From positions 58,466,001 to 58,530,000 of the forward strand of contig NC_077222.1 of assembly GCF_024763615.1 (NCBI RefSeq): a stretch of DNA of 64,000 bases, in the 5' to 3' direction. The notes under the pieces were generated by a model. That model did not search any database and was not told the DNA's origin. It saw only the letters and a program-made list of their open reading frames with translations. This document shows positions 12,901-24,400 of the stretch, piece by piece. The first letter of the stretch is position 1. The number at the start of each line of letters is the position of its first letter. This DNA is from Phlebotomus papatasi. Taxonomy: Eukaryota; Arthropoda; Insecta; Diptera; Psychodidae. Both the position numbers and the translations under genes were made by a program.

Positions 12901-13866
12901 TTTAAAAGTCATGCAGTTCTGAACTAGCCTACCGTCCCCTATTTTGCCATTTCATTAAAAAAAAATACCGAATTTTATTTAAAAAATCTCAGACATGGCT
13001 AAAAAAACAATTCCCTAAATAATTTACCTGCAGAGCTCGGCACACGAAGTATCGGATAACATTGGCATGGCAAACGAGTAGAGTGTACGAATCTTTAGTT
13101 TGTTCAGGAAGTGCTCGATGGAAGTATTTCCGGAAAGCAGTCTCAATTCTGGCGCCATCCTGAAAGAACTGCTGCAGAAAAAAATATTCATTTTTAGTCA
13201 GAGTTTCAAGTATAGTCACCTCAAATTCCCACTCACATAGTATTCTGGCTTCCAGTGCCCAATTGGGGGTTCTGGTGGGATAGGTGCACCCTCCTCCAGC
13301 AATGAACAGTTTTCAACAGGGACCTGAGGCAGAGAAGTGGATATAATTGATCCAGTCTCTTGAGCCCTCAGCAGAGTGGACTTGATCATCTTGTCCCAAT
13401 TTATTTGGAGGGCTTTGAGACGATCTCCCGTGAAAGCAGCTTGCTTTCGTCCAATTTCCGTTAGGTAGTGCTTGGAGTCGGATTCTCCAGACTGATTGTA
13501 CTGCCCATGTCGGATTAGAATCAAATGCCGAATGACTTTGGGGGTGGCTTTCTCAAGTTTTTCATTGTGCTTGTTCTCATCGGTTGTATCAGAATCTTTC
13601 TTCAGGGGTTTCACTAGGGATGCTGGGTCACGACTGAGGAGAATGATTATTATAGTGGCATTGCCTGGAAATCTTCAGAAAAACTAAACTTACTGATCCC
13701 AGTTGCTGTCCCACTTTCCACACTGAGAAACCTGGAAATTTGTTGTCCAGGAGTTGAACACTGTATTGGTTTCTTGTTTGCGCGTGTAAAAATAGTAGGC
13801 AGATGCACCACCAACGGCCCCAAAGAGTACCGTTGTGATTTTTTGCAGTCTCGACCAGGAAGTCAT
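9923..13866 (-). CDS. Pgam5: PGAM5, mitochondrial Ser/Thr phosphatase of the phosphoglycerate-mutase family
   Basis: Exons in transcript order 13866-13694, 13633-13237, 13171-13028 and 10063-9923 (stop TAA at 9925-9923). They total 855 nt, 284 residues, against 289 in human PGAM5. The start ATG at 13866 opens a short N-terminal hydrophobic segment (about residues 10-26) expected to anchor the protein in a mitochondrial membrane. A WDSNWDHRDPAS motif, typical of PGAM5, crosses the first junction. The histidine-phosphatase core has LIRHG at about residues 97-101 (His100 the phospho-acceptor), RAQET, EEGAPIPPEPP, and CHANVIRY with the second catalytic His at about 225. The C-terminal block FPPEAWLR...SITW sits on the distant last exon beyond a 3 kb intron. 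I see no ESGE-type KEAP1-binding motif at the position it holds in mammals. It lies head-to-head with GCLC. Confidence 0.95.
10441..10670. repeat. palindromic fragment with 15-bp-unit ends (relative of 17424-18045)
   Basis: The left side carries tandem 'caaaatcccggacgc / caaaatcctgaactc' units; the right side carries the reverse complement (ttggctttcggaatttt, ttgggattttgtctgcc). The 15-base unit is the same one that forms the large minisatellite in GCLC intron 1. The arrangement suggests an inverted-repeat element whose ends are built from this unit. Confidence 0.5.
11350..11662 (-). mobile_element. tRNA-derived SINE with 13-bp target duplication
   Basis: Read on the minus strand, it begins ggggtctcggtagctcaatg. 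GGTAGCTCAATGG matches a pol III A box, and about 40 bases on GGTTCGATCC is a perfect B box. A tRNA-unrelated body follows, ending ...ctatatggacctgattgag, then an A-rich tail (a 17-base T run on the plus strand near 11369-11385). It is flanked by the direct repeat aaagacagttttc (11337-11349 and 11663-11675). A related body and tail, plus orientation, ends near 25675. Confidence 0.85.
12689..12895. mobile_element. MITE 'ATGGC..GGCACACCTTTT' family, copy 1 (207 bp)
   Basis: Ends atggcgctggcacacctttt and aaaaggtgtgccagcgccat are perfect reverse complements. The pairing continues inward (caattgagtgaaattcagtcgattg / caatcgattgaatttcac). Relatives are at 16258-16496 and 25071-25795. Confidence 0.75.
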
Positions 13867-15409
13867 CCTGCAAAAGGATCAACATAACCTGCAAAACTCG
13901 AATAAAAAAGATTAACCTAAAGAACTTACATCAATTGCTTAATTAAACATTCACAGTGATGCACTGAAAGATAAGATAAGTAATACTTAAAAAGGGAGAT
14001 TGGTGAAATACTCAAAAAGCAGGAAAACACAGAAAATCTCCTAAGAAAAAAACACCGCACGTTTTGTTTGATATTTTCGGAGACGACTATGTTCGAAAAC
14101 AATTTGGTAGTATGTGACATTTCGAAATCAGTATCAGCGGCAGTGGTAGTCTCTCGGTGTGTTCTCTTTGGCGTGGTGATGGTGATTTTTGGCTGATAAC
14201 ACGGCAGAAAAGTCTCTGGGCAGGAGATATAACGCTAAAAATTGTCCACAGGAGTCAGTGTTTTGCAAACTAAGAAGGTACAGGTGGAATTTTGCACGTG
14301 AGATGATATATTTAGTGGTGACGCAAGGCATGTTCTAGAAGATTTTTGCCTCCCGGAGAAAAATGACTTGTGCTTCTCTCGTCTATATATAAATAAATGG
14401 CCATTCCCCAATCATCAGTGCGGCCGGTGTGCTTCTCCACATATGTGGTTTACATTTGATTGCGCAATTTACTCCATCACACACATCCCAGCCAGAGACA
14501 GCATCAGAAAAGATAAAACATTGTCCAGTGGAACGCGCTCCAAGTAACATCGTCTCTGTTTAACCGTGAAGCTTTCTCGCATAATTAATTTTCCACGGAA
14601 AATCCAGTTCAGGGATATATATCAGTATAATTGTCCAGTGTTTATTGAAATACCATTCAAATTTGTGGTGCCATTGAAATAGTTTTGTGAGTCAAAAGAT
14701 TAAAAATATACCAATCTTTTCTAAGTTTTGCTTTTGGGGGCGCCAATTGCACTTTTCCTCGAGAGTTTTCCGCATCAAAAAAAGCGAGTAAGAGTATTGA
14801 CAGTGCCTAGTAAATCATTCAAGAGCAATTTTGCGGCGCAATTGTGGGTTTTGGTTGTAAAAATGTATCATACACTTGAGCAATATTGTGCTAAATCATC
14901 AGCTAAACAACTTCAGCAAACACCCCATGTTAAACTACCGTAATCGATAAAACCTAGATAAATGAGTATAATTCTAATTTTCATGCTAATACATAAAGGA
15001 ATAATTATGTTGGACTCAGAAAAAGTCTCGGGAGTGGTATATATTGATTTTTATACATGACTCAGCTGCCTACAATTGAATCTTCCAATGCAAATCAATA
15101 GTTTTTGTTTGAGAAATAGTCATAAATTTTGCTCTTGAGACCACTTCAGTTCTCTGTGATGAATGTATTTTTTTGTTAATTGCTACTCAAGGGGTCGAGA
15201 TGGGCTCGTATTGAGTTAAAGTAATTGGTTGTGAGCTCAGAAGATGATAAGAAGAAAGTCTTATCGCTCTTACACGCAAGAGTCATTGAGGCAATTTTCT
15301 CTGATAAACTTCTCAGAACTCCAAATAACAATCTCATGCTTTTGTTGTTGTAAACCCATGACTTTTGTCAGCCAGTCTAATTAGTGCTGCCTTTTCTATT
15401 GTTATAGAA
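13867..15409. promoter_or_regulatory. head-to-head 5' region of PGAM5 (-) and GCLC (+)
   Basis: About 1.5 kb between the two start codons. A splice acceptor (ttgttatag|aaATG) sits 3 bases before the GCLC start, so GCLC has at least one upstream non-coding exon and its core promoter lies further left. The AT-rich run tctatatataaataaatgg at about 14379-14397 could serve as a TATA-like element, but no initiator can be assigned with confidence. No transposon hairpins were seen here, in contrast to the introns. Confidence 0.6.
15057..15066 (+). promoter_or_regulatory. antioxidant response element match (CncC/Nrf2-Maf site)
   Basis: ATGACTCAGC matches the consensus RTGACNNNGC exactly and also contains an AP-1 core (TGACTCA). 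It lies about 345 bp upstream of the GCLC start codon, probably in the 5'UTR intron or proximal promoter. GCLC is a classical target of Nrf2 in vertebrates and CncC in flies, so the position is meaningful. The motif alone would occur by chance many times in a genome; the argument rests on context. Confidence 0.55.
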
Positions 15410-18400
15410 ATGGGTCTCCTTTCCGAGGGTAGTCCACTGAGTTGGGAGGAGACGAAGAATTTGGCAAACCACGTGCGAAAACACGGTATTGAACAATTCA
15501 TTCATCTCTACGCACGCTTAAGAGATCGCCAGGGAGATATACTCAAATGGGGTGATGAGATTGAGTATATTCTCGTAAAGTTTGATGACGAAAAGAAGAC
15601 AGCCAGAGTATCTCTACGTGCTCAGGAAATGCTGGCACTTCTCAATGAAAAGGAACTTGCAGATCCTCAGGGAGTTAAATCCCTATGGCGCCCAGAGTAT
15701 GGGGCTTACATGGTTGAGGGTACCCCTGGGAAGCCATACGGTGGTCTTCTGGCTCATTTCAATGTTGTCGAGGCTAATATGCGCTACAGACGGCTGGAAC
15801 TGTCGAGTTTATTACCTCCTGGCGAAACTGTGCTCTCCATCACAAACTTTCCCAGGTAAGCAAAACCGTAAAATTGATTTTGAATGAAATGACGTAACAT
15901 TTTTTTTGATAATATTTACGTTCCTAGACCAAGAGGTTAAAATCTCTTGGTTTAAATTAAGAGGAGGGCGGTATGTAGTTCCTGGGAATCCCCATCGTAT
16001 GTCGACCCTGGGAAGCTAAAACAGACTAAATTTTTCTCTATCCTCCACCTCCAGAAAATAAAATCAGGAAACACGCTTTTTTGGACTACTAATAAATCAA
16101 TTCTTTTAGTAGGGAAAAGTGGTCTGACTTTAAATGCGACAGCCTTTGCATGCTTTAATTTTTCTCTTATTTCTCAAAGCGAATATTCTATTTTGTGAAT
16201 TATATTTAATACCATTAACTAAATTCTATTAACTTCGATTAACAAAATGGAATTTTATGGCTCCGGCACACCTTTTAGATCAGGAAAATTTCATAAAGTC
16301 GAAATTCACACCCCTTTCTTTCTCACACGTTCTGAATATGCCTATCCCACTCTTTCGAAATCTTCTTCTTCATTTAAACATCAGACCAATTTGAATGTAG
16401 TCCAATCAAATTTGGAGTACAAAAGTCTGAGAAAGAAAGAGATGTGAATTTTGATTTCATGGAATTTTCCCGATCTAAAAGTTGTGCCGGAGCCATTAGC
16501 TTTGAAAAATAAGAGAAAAATTGAAGCATTCAAAAGACAGGCCACTTTCACCTAAAGACGTGCGCATTGATGTTAAAATACCTTAATTTCTTGGGTGATT
16601 TTCAAGGTTAAAGGTTTATTAGAACTTACAAGGCATTTTTATATCTCTTTTAAATATAGATTTATATAAAAAAAATATAGTTGCACCTCCACTAAAAAGC
16701 TAAAAGTAAAGAGTAAGTGCATAGGAAAGAGTGGACCAGTGTCGGTCACACAATGAAAATGAAGCCACATATAATTTTTACTGCTAAACTCTAAGGGCGA
16801 AATGGTCAAAATTGGGGTCAGAAAAATAACTTTTTCTGTTTTTAGTGCAAAATGTAACTTCCAAAGGCTGTAGGAAAAATTCCATTTTTGGGTCACCGAT
16901 GACCCAATCGTCCTTAAAGGGTTAAGTTACCGACATAACAGAATAATTCCTTCATTTTTTGTCTCCTCAAATTTTTTATTGTCCTCAGGGGCTGGGCTGG
17001 ACCTTTCACAACATATCATCGGTTGCATCAACCATTGTCGTATCTGTTTCTTTATATCCGCGTTGATGCAAGAAGAGACATTTGTATCGTCGTTTGCCAA
17101 AAATGAAGACATAGGAACAGTCAATGAAACCGACGATTTTTTCGTGAATGAGACGATTTTTGAGTAATGATGTCACTTTGTTTGTCCGTCTGTACGTCCA
17201 GTTGTAATCAGATCTAGAGATTAAACGGTTAGAGTTAGCGATTTAGGATTTTCGACGGACCCCTCCATAAATCGACCTAAGGACTATAAGCATGATCTCC
17301 ACTTCAGCCAACCTCTTCTTTCCCTCCAAAATCATGTTTTTGCTTAAACACACGTCGTGCGATTTTATTTATTTAGATTTAGTTAATATATTAAAAAACC
17401 GCTTAATTGTTTCTAATAAAGGGTTTAGGAATTTTGGCTATTCGGGATTTGGCCCTTTCGATCCATTCGAGCGGGATTTTGGCGTTCGAGATTTTGGTTT
17501 TTGGGAATTTGCCATTCGGGATTTAGGCTTTCGGGATTTTGGCGTTTGAGATTTTGGCTTCCGGAATTTTGGCTTTCGAGATTTTGGCTTTTGGGAATTT
17601 GGCATTCGGGATTTAGGCTTTCTGGATTTTGGCGTTCGAGATTTTGGCTTTCGGGATTTTGGCGTTCCGGATGTCGGCTTTCGGGATTTTGTCTTTTGAG
17701 ATTTTGGAGTTTGGGATTTTGGCGTTCAGGATTTATGTTTTTTTGGAATTTTGGTTTTAGAGGATTTTGGCAACCGGGATTTTGACTTTCGGAATATTAG
17801 ATTTTGGGATTTTAGCTTTCGGGATTTCGGCGTTCGGAATTTTGGCTGTTGGAATTTTGATTTTCAGGATTTTGTCTTTCGAGATTTTGGAGTTTGGGAT
17901 TTTAGAGTTCAAGATTTTTGTTTTTCAGAATTTCGGTTTTACGGGATTTTTGCTATCGGGATTTCGGCTTTCGGGATTTTGGTGTTCGGGATTTCGGCGT
18001 TCGGAATTTTAGCTTTCAGGATTTTGGCGTAAAGGATTTTGACCGGGACCCCAAATCGGTGCCGGCCAAATCGTACCCCGAATCGTTTTATATCAAATTC
18101 AAACTCATTTACGTTCGAAGTTCTCGATAATTCGGATGACATTTTATCTCAAATGGCCAATTGACTGACGCTACTTTTTTTGCAAATACCATAGTGTGGA
18201 GATCATAGACCATCCATAGAGCTTCTACAGTTAGCGTTTTGATTTTATCAAAGATTATTTTAAATTTTTTTTCAAGAAAATTCTAATTTTTTGAAGCGAA
18301 GTTTTGAAGAAAAATACCTACACATTGAGTTTAATTTTCTTCAAGAATATTTGATAGTTCCTATTTTGACTATACCAAGAATTTACTTAAAAATATTTCA

Positions 18401-21400
18401 CATTTTTCCAGCAATGGATTGATAAAATATCAGAAAAAGCAATCGCAAATTACGTTGATTTTCTTAAAGAATATGATCAAAATTAATTCAACGGGGTATA
18501 TATTGAGCATTTCCGTCGTTTTGCTCTGGAGTTTAGTTACTAAACACCAACACTAAACGGAGGTAGACACCGAAAACCTCAATTTCCTCACATTGTTATT
18601 TACAGAAAAACAATTTCTATTTTGTATATTAGTTCAAGTGCAGTAAACAAATAATAATGTAAAAGCAATAAAATCTGCCATAAGCAACAAAATTCCAACT
18701 CTTTCGAGACAATCGAGACAATAGTCTCCCTCTCAGGACAATAAATTCTGAGGGTGGTGAAGACGACTGTCAAGCGAGTATCTAACAGGAATTAATAGTA
18801 ACGAATAGGCATCCTAGGAGAAAAAGAGAAAACTCCCTCTCTTCTTAGCGGACCGTCGTGCAGTGCAGACGTTTTTTTAGTTTCTCGGGGACAGTCTGGG
18901 GTCCACCCCAGTTTTGGTACAAAATTCGGTTCCTTTCTCTTTTAAATAAATACAGTTTAATTCACGTTGCCCTCAGATGTCTTTTTTACCCTTTAAGGAA
19001 GATTGGAACACCGGTGTCCTATAGAGAAAATTATTTTTCCTGAATTATCGAAAGTTACTTTTTTCTAAAGTTTATACAGAATCACAAAGTAGAAGGTTGC
19101 AGGGTAAGATAGGGTAATTCGGAATCATCTCAATTTTGGAATTTTGGGATTTTCTCACTGTGTCAGATGGTCAAAGAGAAAAAGAAAACCTCGAAGAAGT
19201 ACAAGACTTTACGTACGAGAATATTTCTTCATTGTTTTTTTTTTCTTTTGCCGTCTAAAACTGTTAGGAAATCTCAAATATCCCAATTAGACATGATTCC
19301 AAATTGCCCCATCTTATGCCGGCTTCAGACTGGAGGTTTAGCCCAGTTCCTGGATGTCTCAAAATAATGAATCATTTGAACTAATGAATCATTTGCCCTT
19401 ATAATCCAATCCTAAACAACAATTTTCTAAAAAATCGTGCCTGATCAGGAATTAGAGGAGTTAAGCCAGATAGCTAAGTCTTAGGTCTGAAGCCCGTATT
19501 ACCCTGGTCAGTGGTTCCGGTGATTAATTGAGAATTTTATATGACGCCATACAACTTTTCAAAACATTAATTGTTTATTTAATTATCGATAGGTGCAGTA
19601 AAATTGCTATACCTGTACCAAATGTTTGTATGAAGCATATCGACGGCTCCATTCCATACTATGCTAAGTCGACTTAGCCTTTTATTACTCCGAGAGATAT
19701 GTTATTCGTGGGACCGAGATCTAGAACTGCTGAAAATTTGGTGGTCATCCGACGTCCGGGTAACGAGATATTCCATTTTTTTGCGAAAAAAAATTACACA
19801 GGCAGTATAGGAAATCGCCAACTTCAAATGGCTCTCCTGAAATGTTGTCATTCTGAGACAGCATAATATGGAATAGAAGCTTCGATATGCTTTATAGCAC
19901 GTTTAACTGAAAAAATATTTGTTTTTAAATATTAAGACAGACTTTTTTTTTTAAATATTATAAAAAAATAAAAAATTTTCTTAAGAAGTACAGCTTAACC
20001 CATTCCTTACCATGGTATTATACATCATACGCAAAGTGAGTGATTTTAGATGATTTATTCCTAGGCAATTGCGATTCGAATTGCTGTCGGGAATGGATTT
20101 TTAGTAACTTTAGTCTTTTAATTACTTGGGAAATATAATCCGACAGAGATGAAAATACATTTTGTTATTGTTTTCTTGCTTCGAGGAAGGTCATGCAAAA
20201 TTTTTGTTCAAAATGGCGGACGTAAAATTTGACATCCCGTCAAATTTGTTAAACTTGACCTTTTTCCTCTTTCCTGATTGGAATTCTAGTTGCAAATTTG
20301 TTTTCTTAGATAGTTACTCTATCTAAATCAATAGAATTTGTAATTAATTAATCCACAGAATATAAATTCAGTGACCGTTAAGACGTGTGTTTGACAGAGG
20401 GCCCTCGCGCTCCCATAATATGTATTTATTTTCTTTTTTTTTTTAAATCATCTATTAATTTGTATGAATCTGATTCCAAAATATGAACATTCTACCTCAA
20501 GTATTTCTGGTACATTGACTGAATGGGTTAATTCTGTAATTTCTTCATTTCTTCTCTTTGTAATTCCATTTTATCTTTTCTTATTTTATCCTCGATTTTA
20601 CAGATTGGGTTGTGGCATCTTCACATACCCAGAGGCTTTTCCGACGCCTGACGATGAGGAATGTGCTGCTCGTTCCCTCTACTTTCCAGATGAGGGCACC
20701 TATGCGGGACACCCGAGATTCAAGACCCTCACGCGAAACATTCGCATGAGACGTGGCGAGAAGGTGGCGATAAAATTGAAAGTGTTCAAAGATGAGAATA
20801 CTCAGCTTCCCGTCGAAGGAAGTCCTCCTGGAGAGCCTGATACTGTTCTGATGGACGCAATGGGCTTTGGGATGGGCTGCTGCTGCCTCCAGCTTACTTT
20901 TCAGGCGTGCAACATCACCGAGGCTCGTACGCTCTATGACCAATTGACTCCACTGTGCCCCATCATGTTAGCCCTGAGTGCTGCTTCACCGGCTTACAGA
21001 GGCTTTCTTACGGAATCCGACTGCCGCTGGAATGTGATCAGTGCATCTGTGGACTGTCGGACTCCGGAGGAACGTGGCGAGAAGCCACTGAAAGAGGGAC
21101 AGTTTCGAATTTACAAATCTCGCTATGATTCCATTGATTCGTACCTGTCGCCAGCTGGTGAAAAGTAAGTCTACTGTTCATGTAATCCTCTTTAATTAAT
21201 AATCCCATTGTTTTACGATATATGAAATATTTTTCTATGTAGAATAATATTTATTTCAATTTCAAAATATTTCATTGTAATTCCTTTTATCTTGCAAAAT
21301 CCCCTTAAACTTGATATTTATTTTATTATGCGAAGTAATTCCGAAGCGGCATTAAGATCTAAATATTTATCAGGAATTTTAATGACTCTTAATATTTATC

Positions 21401-24400
21401 TCATATTGTGAAATACCGAAAGAAGGATAAACAAAATATTCCGCACTAAAATATTCTAAAGAATATAATGTTAATGTTATCATAATGGATACCTTTTCTC
21501 TATTAGATACAATGACGTGCCTTTAGTATACGACGAAGCGATCTATCAACGACTTCGCGAGGGTGATATTGATCATTTGTTGGCTCAACATGTTGCTCAT
21601 CTATTTATACGGGATACCGTGTCGCTCTTTTCGGAGAAAGTCCATCAGAATGATGAACAAGATACGGATCATTTTGAGAATATTCAATCGACAAATTGGC
21701 AAACGATGCGCTTCAAGCCACCACCTCCAAATTCATCAATTGGCTGGCGAGTGGAATTCCGACCGTGTGAATTGCAGCTGACAGATTTTGAAAATGCAGC
21801 AATTGTGTGCTTCGTGGTGCTGTTAACACGAGTCATTCTGTCCTACAAACTGGACTTTCTCATTCCAATCAGCAAAGTCGATGAGAATATGCAGAATGCA
21901 CAGAAGCGCAATGCTTGCCGAGAGCAGAGATTCTGGTTCAAGAAACATGTCACAGGACAGATGAAAAATGGCGAGACTGTCGTTGAAAATGGAGCAGTGG
22001 AAGCTGAGGATGAATATGAGTTGATGACAATTGATCAAATTATCAATGGAAAGGTGAGTGGGGTGAAAAAAAGAAGTAGCGTAATTAGGGAGTGACGGGT
22101 CGTTAGGATAATCAATATCCTAAAAGAAAACAGGGATGGTAAAATATCGTAAATTAGTTTTTTGGTTGATTTAGTTAATTTCCAAACAAAATTCAACATT
22201 TTTTAAAGTTTCATTTATACAAACAAATCTATAAAAACAATTGGATAATTTTAATATGCTCATAACTGTTTCAATGCTATAAGCTATTTAATAAGCCAGT
22301 TTTATTCAACCTTATTTTTTTTTTATTTTTAACGGCTTGGTCCTCAAAAAGAAATTTAGGATGAGAAGAATTTTTTGATTAAAAAAAAAATTAACCTTTA
22401 AAAATTTTGCATGGGTCGGGGAGAATCAGAAAATGGGTATCTATATTTGGATCACAAATGTTTTGTATATCTAATTTTCTTCCATAAAGGTGTCTACACA
22501 TTATAAGAAATTTCTATCAAAAATGAGCTTCAAGAAGTGTTCTTCAAGAAAATTGCCTACACATTGGTGAGAATTTTTGACAAAAAGATGGATTCTTGAA
22601 GAAAATTTGTCTAATGTGTAGACAAATTTCTTCAAAAATCATATCCAATTGAAGGAAATTTCCATCAAGAATTTTTGAAAGAAATTATCGGCTACACATT
22701 GGAATAAAATTCATCAAAGTCATTCTTGACAGAATTCTTGAAGGAAACCATCACGATTCAAGATTGTTTTTCACGAAAATTTGTTATTTTCTGCTGGAAA
22801 AAGTGAGAAAAGCGTTTGGTGAAGTTCCTTGGGATAGTATTTAGTGAATTTGTGAAGAAAATCTTCTAAATATTCAAGGGAATAGTGTTTTTCTTGAGAT
22901 GTCGTTCCTGGTGGAATCCAACCCAGCCTTGAAGGAACATTTCCTGTGATTTTCCTCCAGAAATTGCCGGAAGTTAATCCATCTGTGTATTCTTGAGGTG
23001 TTCCACAGTACAGTGGCCTCGTACTCCATGGATTGCAAGATGGATGGAAAGGAGAAAATTTACGGGCACTTTGGAATCTCTGCCTTGGTTACCAATCAAA
23101 ACAAGAGCTAACCAGAGCCACCGAGGAGATCTCAATGCAAACGAGAGCTGTCCGGAGCTACCAGAAGCCATCACTTGAACCCCCAGAAGAACATCAGAAT
23201 GATCTTTTATATCATTCACTTTCTCAACCACTAGGAACTCTGTGGGATTGCTTCCTTTCGAGAACATCAGAACTGGATAGCCAATTCCTCATGTCAATGG
23301 AACATGGAACCCAGTAAATAAATCAGTAGTGGAATTATTTTGGAACATCCATGGAATTTTCACAGGAATATTCTTCTATTATATTAATTTAAAAAAACTA
23401 CATTTTTTACATAATAGAGATCCTTTATGTATTTTTTTTATTTATTAAGGGGTCCATCTGGAAGATGTTTGCCCCGCCTTTATGTAATTTCTAATGATTA
23501 TTTATTAAAAATTCCTACTTTTTGCCTACAATTCCTACATTTTGAAATGTAAAGGACTAGATTCAAAACTAGATTTTTTGGGAGTCTTAAAGTGTAATTT
23601 TTGGAAAATACTCTTAAGATCTCATAAAAAAATCCTCCTGATATTGATAAAATCCTTTCCACAAGCGTTAAAAACTTGAATGAAACTTTTTACTGATCAA
23701 AAAAGACAATAAATTTCAAAGGCTGTCTCTTATTTGAATTTTAATGCGAAATTAAAATTGAAATAAATTTTATTTAATTTTTGGGAAACTGCTCTTAACA
23801 TTATTATACTAGATTTTTTTTAGTTCATTTATTTTAAACCGCTTGTATTATATTATAACATCCCCACATCAGATATATTTTCTACTACTAAAAATAAGCA
23901 AACCTAAATATTTAAAAATCCACGTAATCTTCTAAATTAAAAGTCCTTTACATTGCATTATGTTATTAAGAGTAGGAATTTTTAATAAATAATCATTAGA
24001 AATTACATAAAGGCGGGGCAATCATCTTCCAGATGGACCCCTTAATAAATAAAAAAAATTACATAAAGGATCTCTATTATGTAAAAAAGGTAGTTTTTTT
24101 TAAATTAATATAATAGAAGAATATTCCTGTGAAAATTCCATGGATGTTCCAAAATAATTCCACTACTGATTTATTTACTGGGTTCCATGTTCCATTGACA
24201 TGAGGAATTGGCTATCCAGTTCTGATGTTCTCGAAAGGAAGCAATCCCACAGAGTTCCTAGTGGTTGAGAAAGTGAATGATATAAAAGATCATTCTGATG
24301 TTCTTCTGGGGGTTCAAGTGATGGCTTCTGGTAGCTCCGGACAGCTCTCGTTTGCATTGAGATCTCCTCGGTGGCTCTGGTTAGCTCTTGTTTTGATTGG

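Larger units (their letters stand above)
10064..13027 (-). other. 3 kb third intron of PGAM5
   Basis: Donor CAG|GTAAAT and acceptor TTGCAG|TTTCCT (minus strand), phase 0. It contains a fragment of the 'aaaatcccggacgccaaaatc' repeat at about 10441-10670, a tRNA-derived SINE at 11350-11662, and a hairpin MITE at 12689-12895. A possible larger TA/GGGG-type element (ggagagactggggcacatgt at 10930, acatctaccccaaatgctg near 11828) surrounds the SINE, but its ends pair poorly. Confidence 0.7.
15856..20603 (+). other. 4.75 kb first coding intron of GCLC, packed with repeats
   Basis: Donor CCCAG|GTAAGC and acceptor TTTACAG|ATTGG. Contents in order: MITE 16258-16496, a decayed element ending near 16922 (gggtcaccgatgacccaatc), the 15-bp minisatellite 17424-18045, a fragment at about 18990-19090 related to the elements at 41610 and 49503, MITE-like 19103-19318, element 19319-19500, and hairpin 19632-19904. 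No coding exon recognised. Confidence 0.75.

Noticed and set aside
14300..14330. A second ARE at gtgacgcaaggc
   Set aside because: The spacing after TGAC gives AG instead of GC at the required position, so it does not match RTGACNNNGC.
17292..18142. Overlapping open frames of pentapeptide type (F-G-V-R-D) over the minisatellite
   Set aside because: A 15-base unit lacking stops keeps frames open automatically; there is no start context, no splice support and no family.
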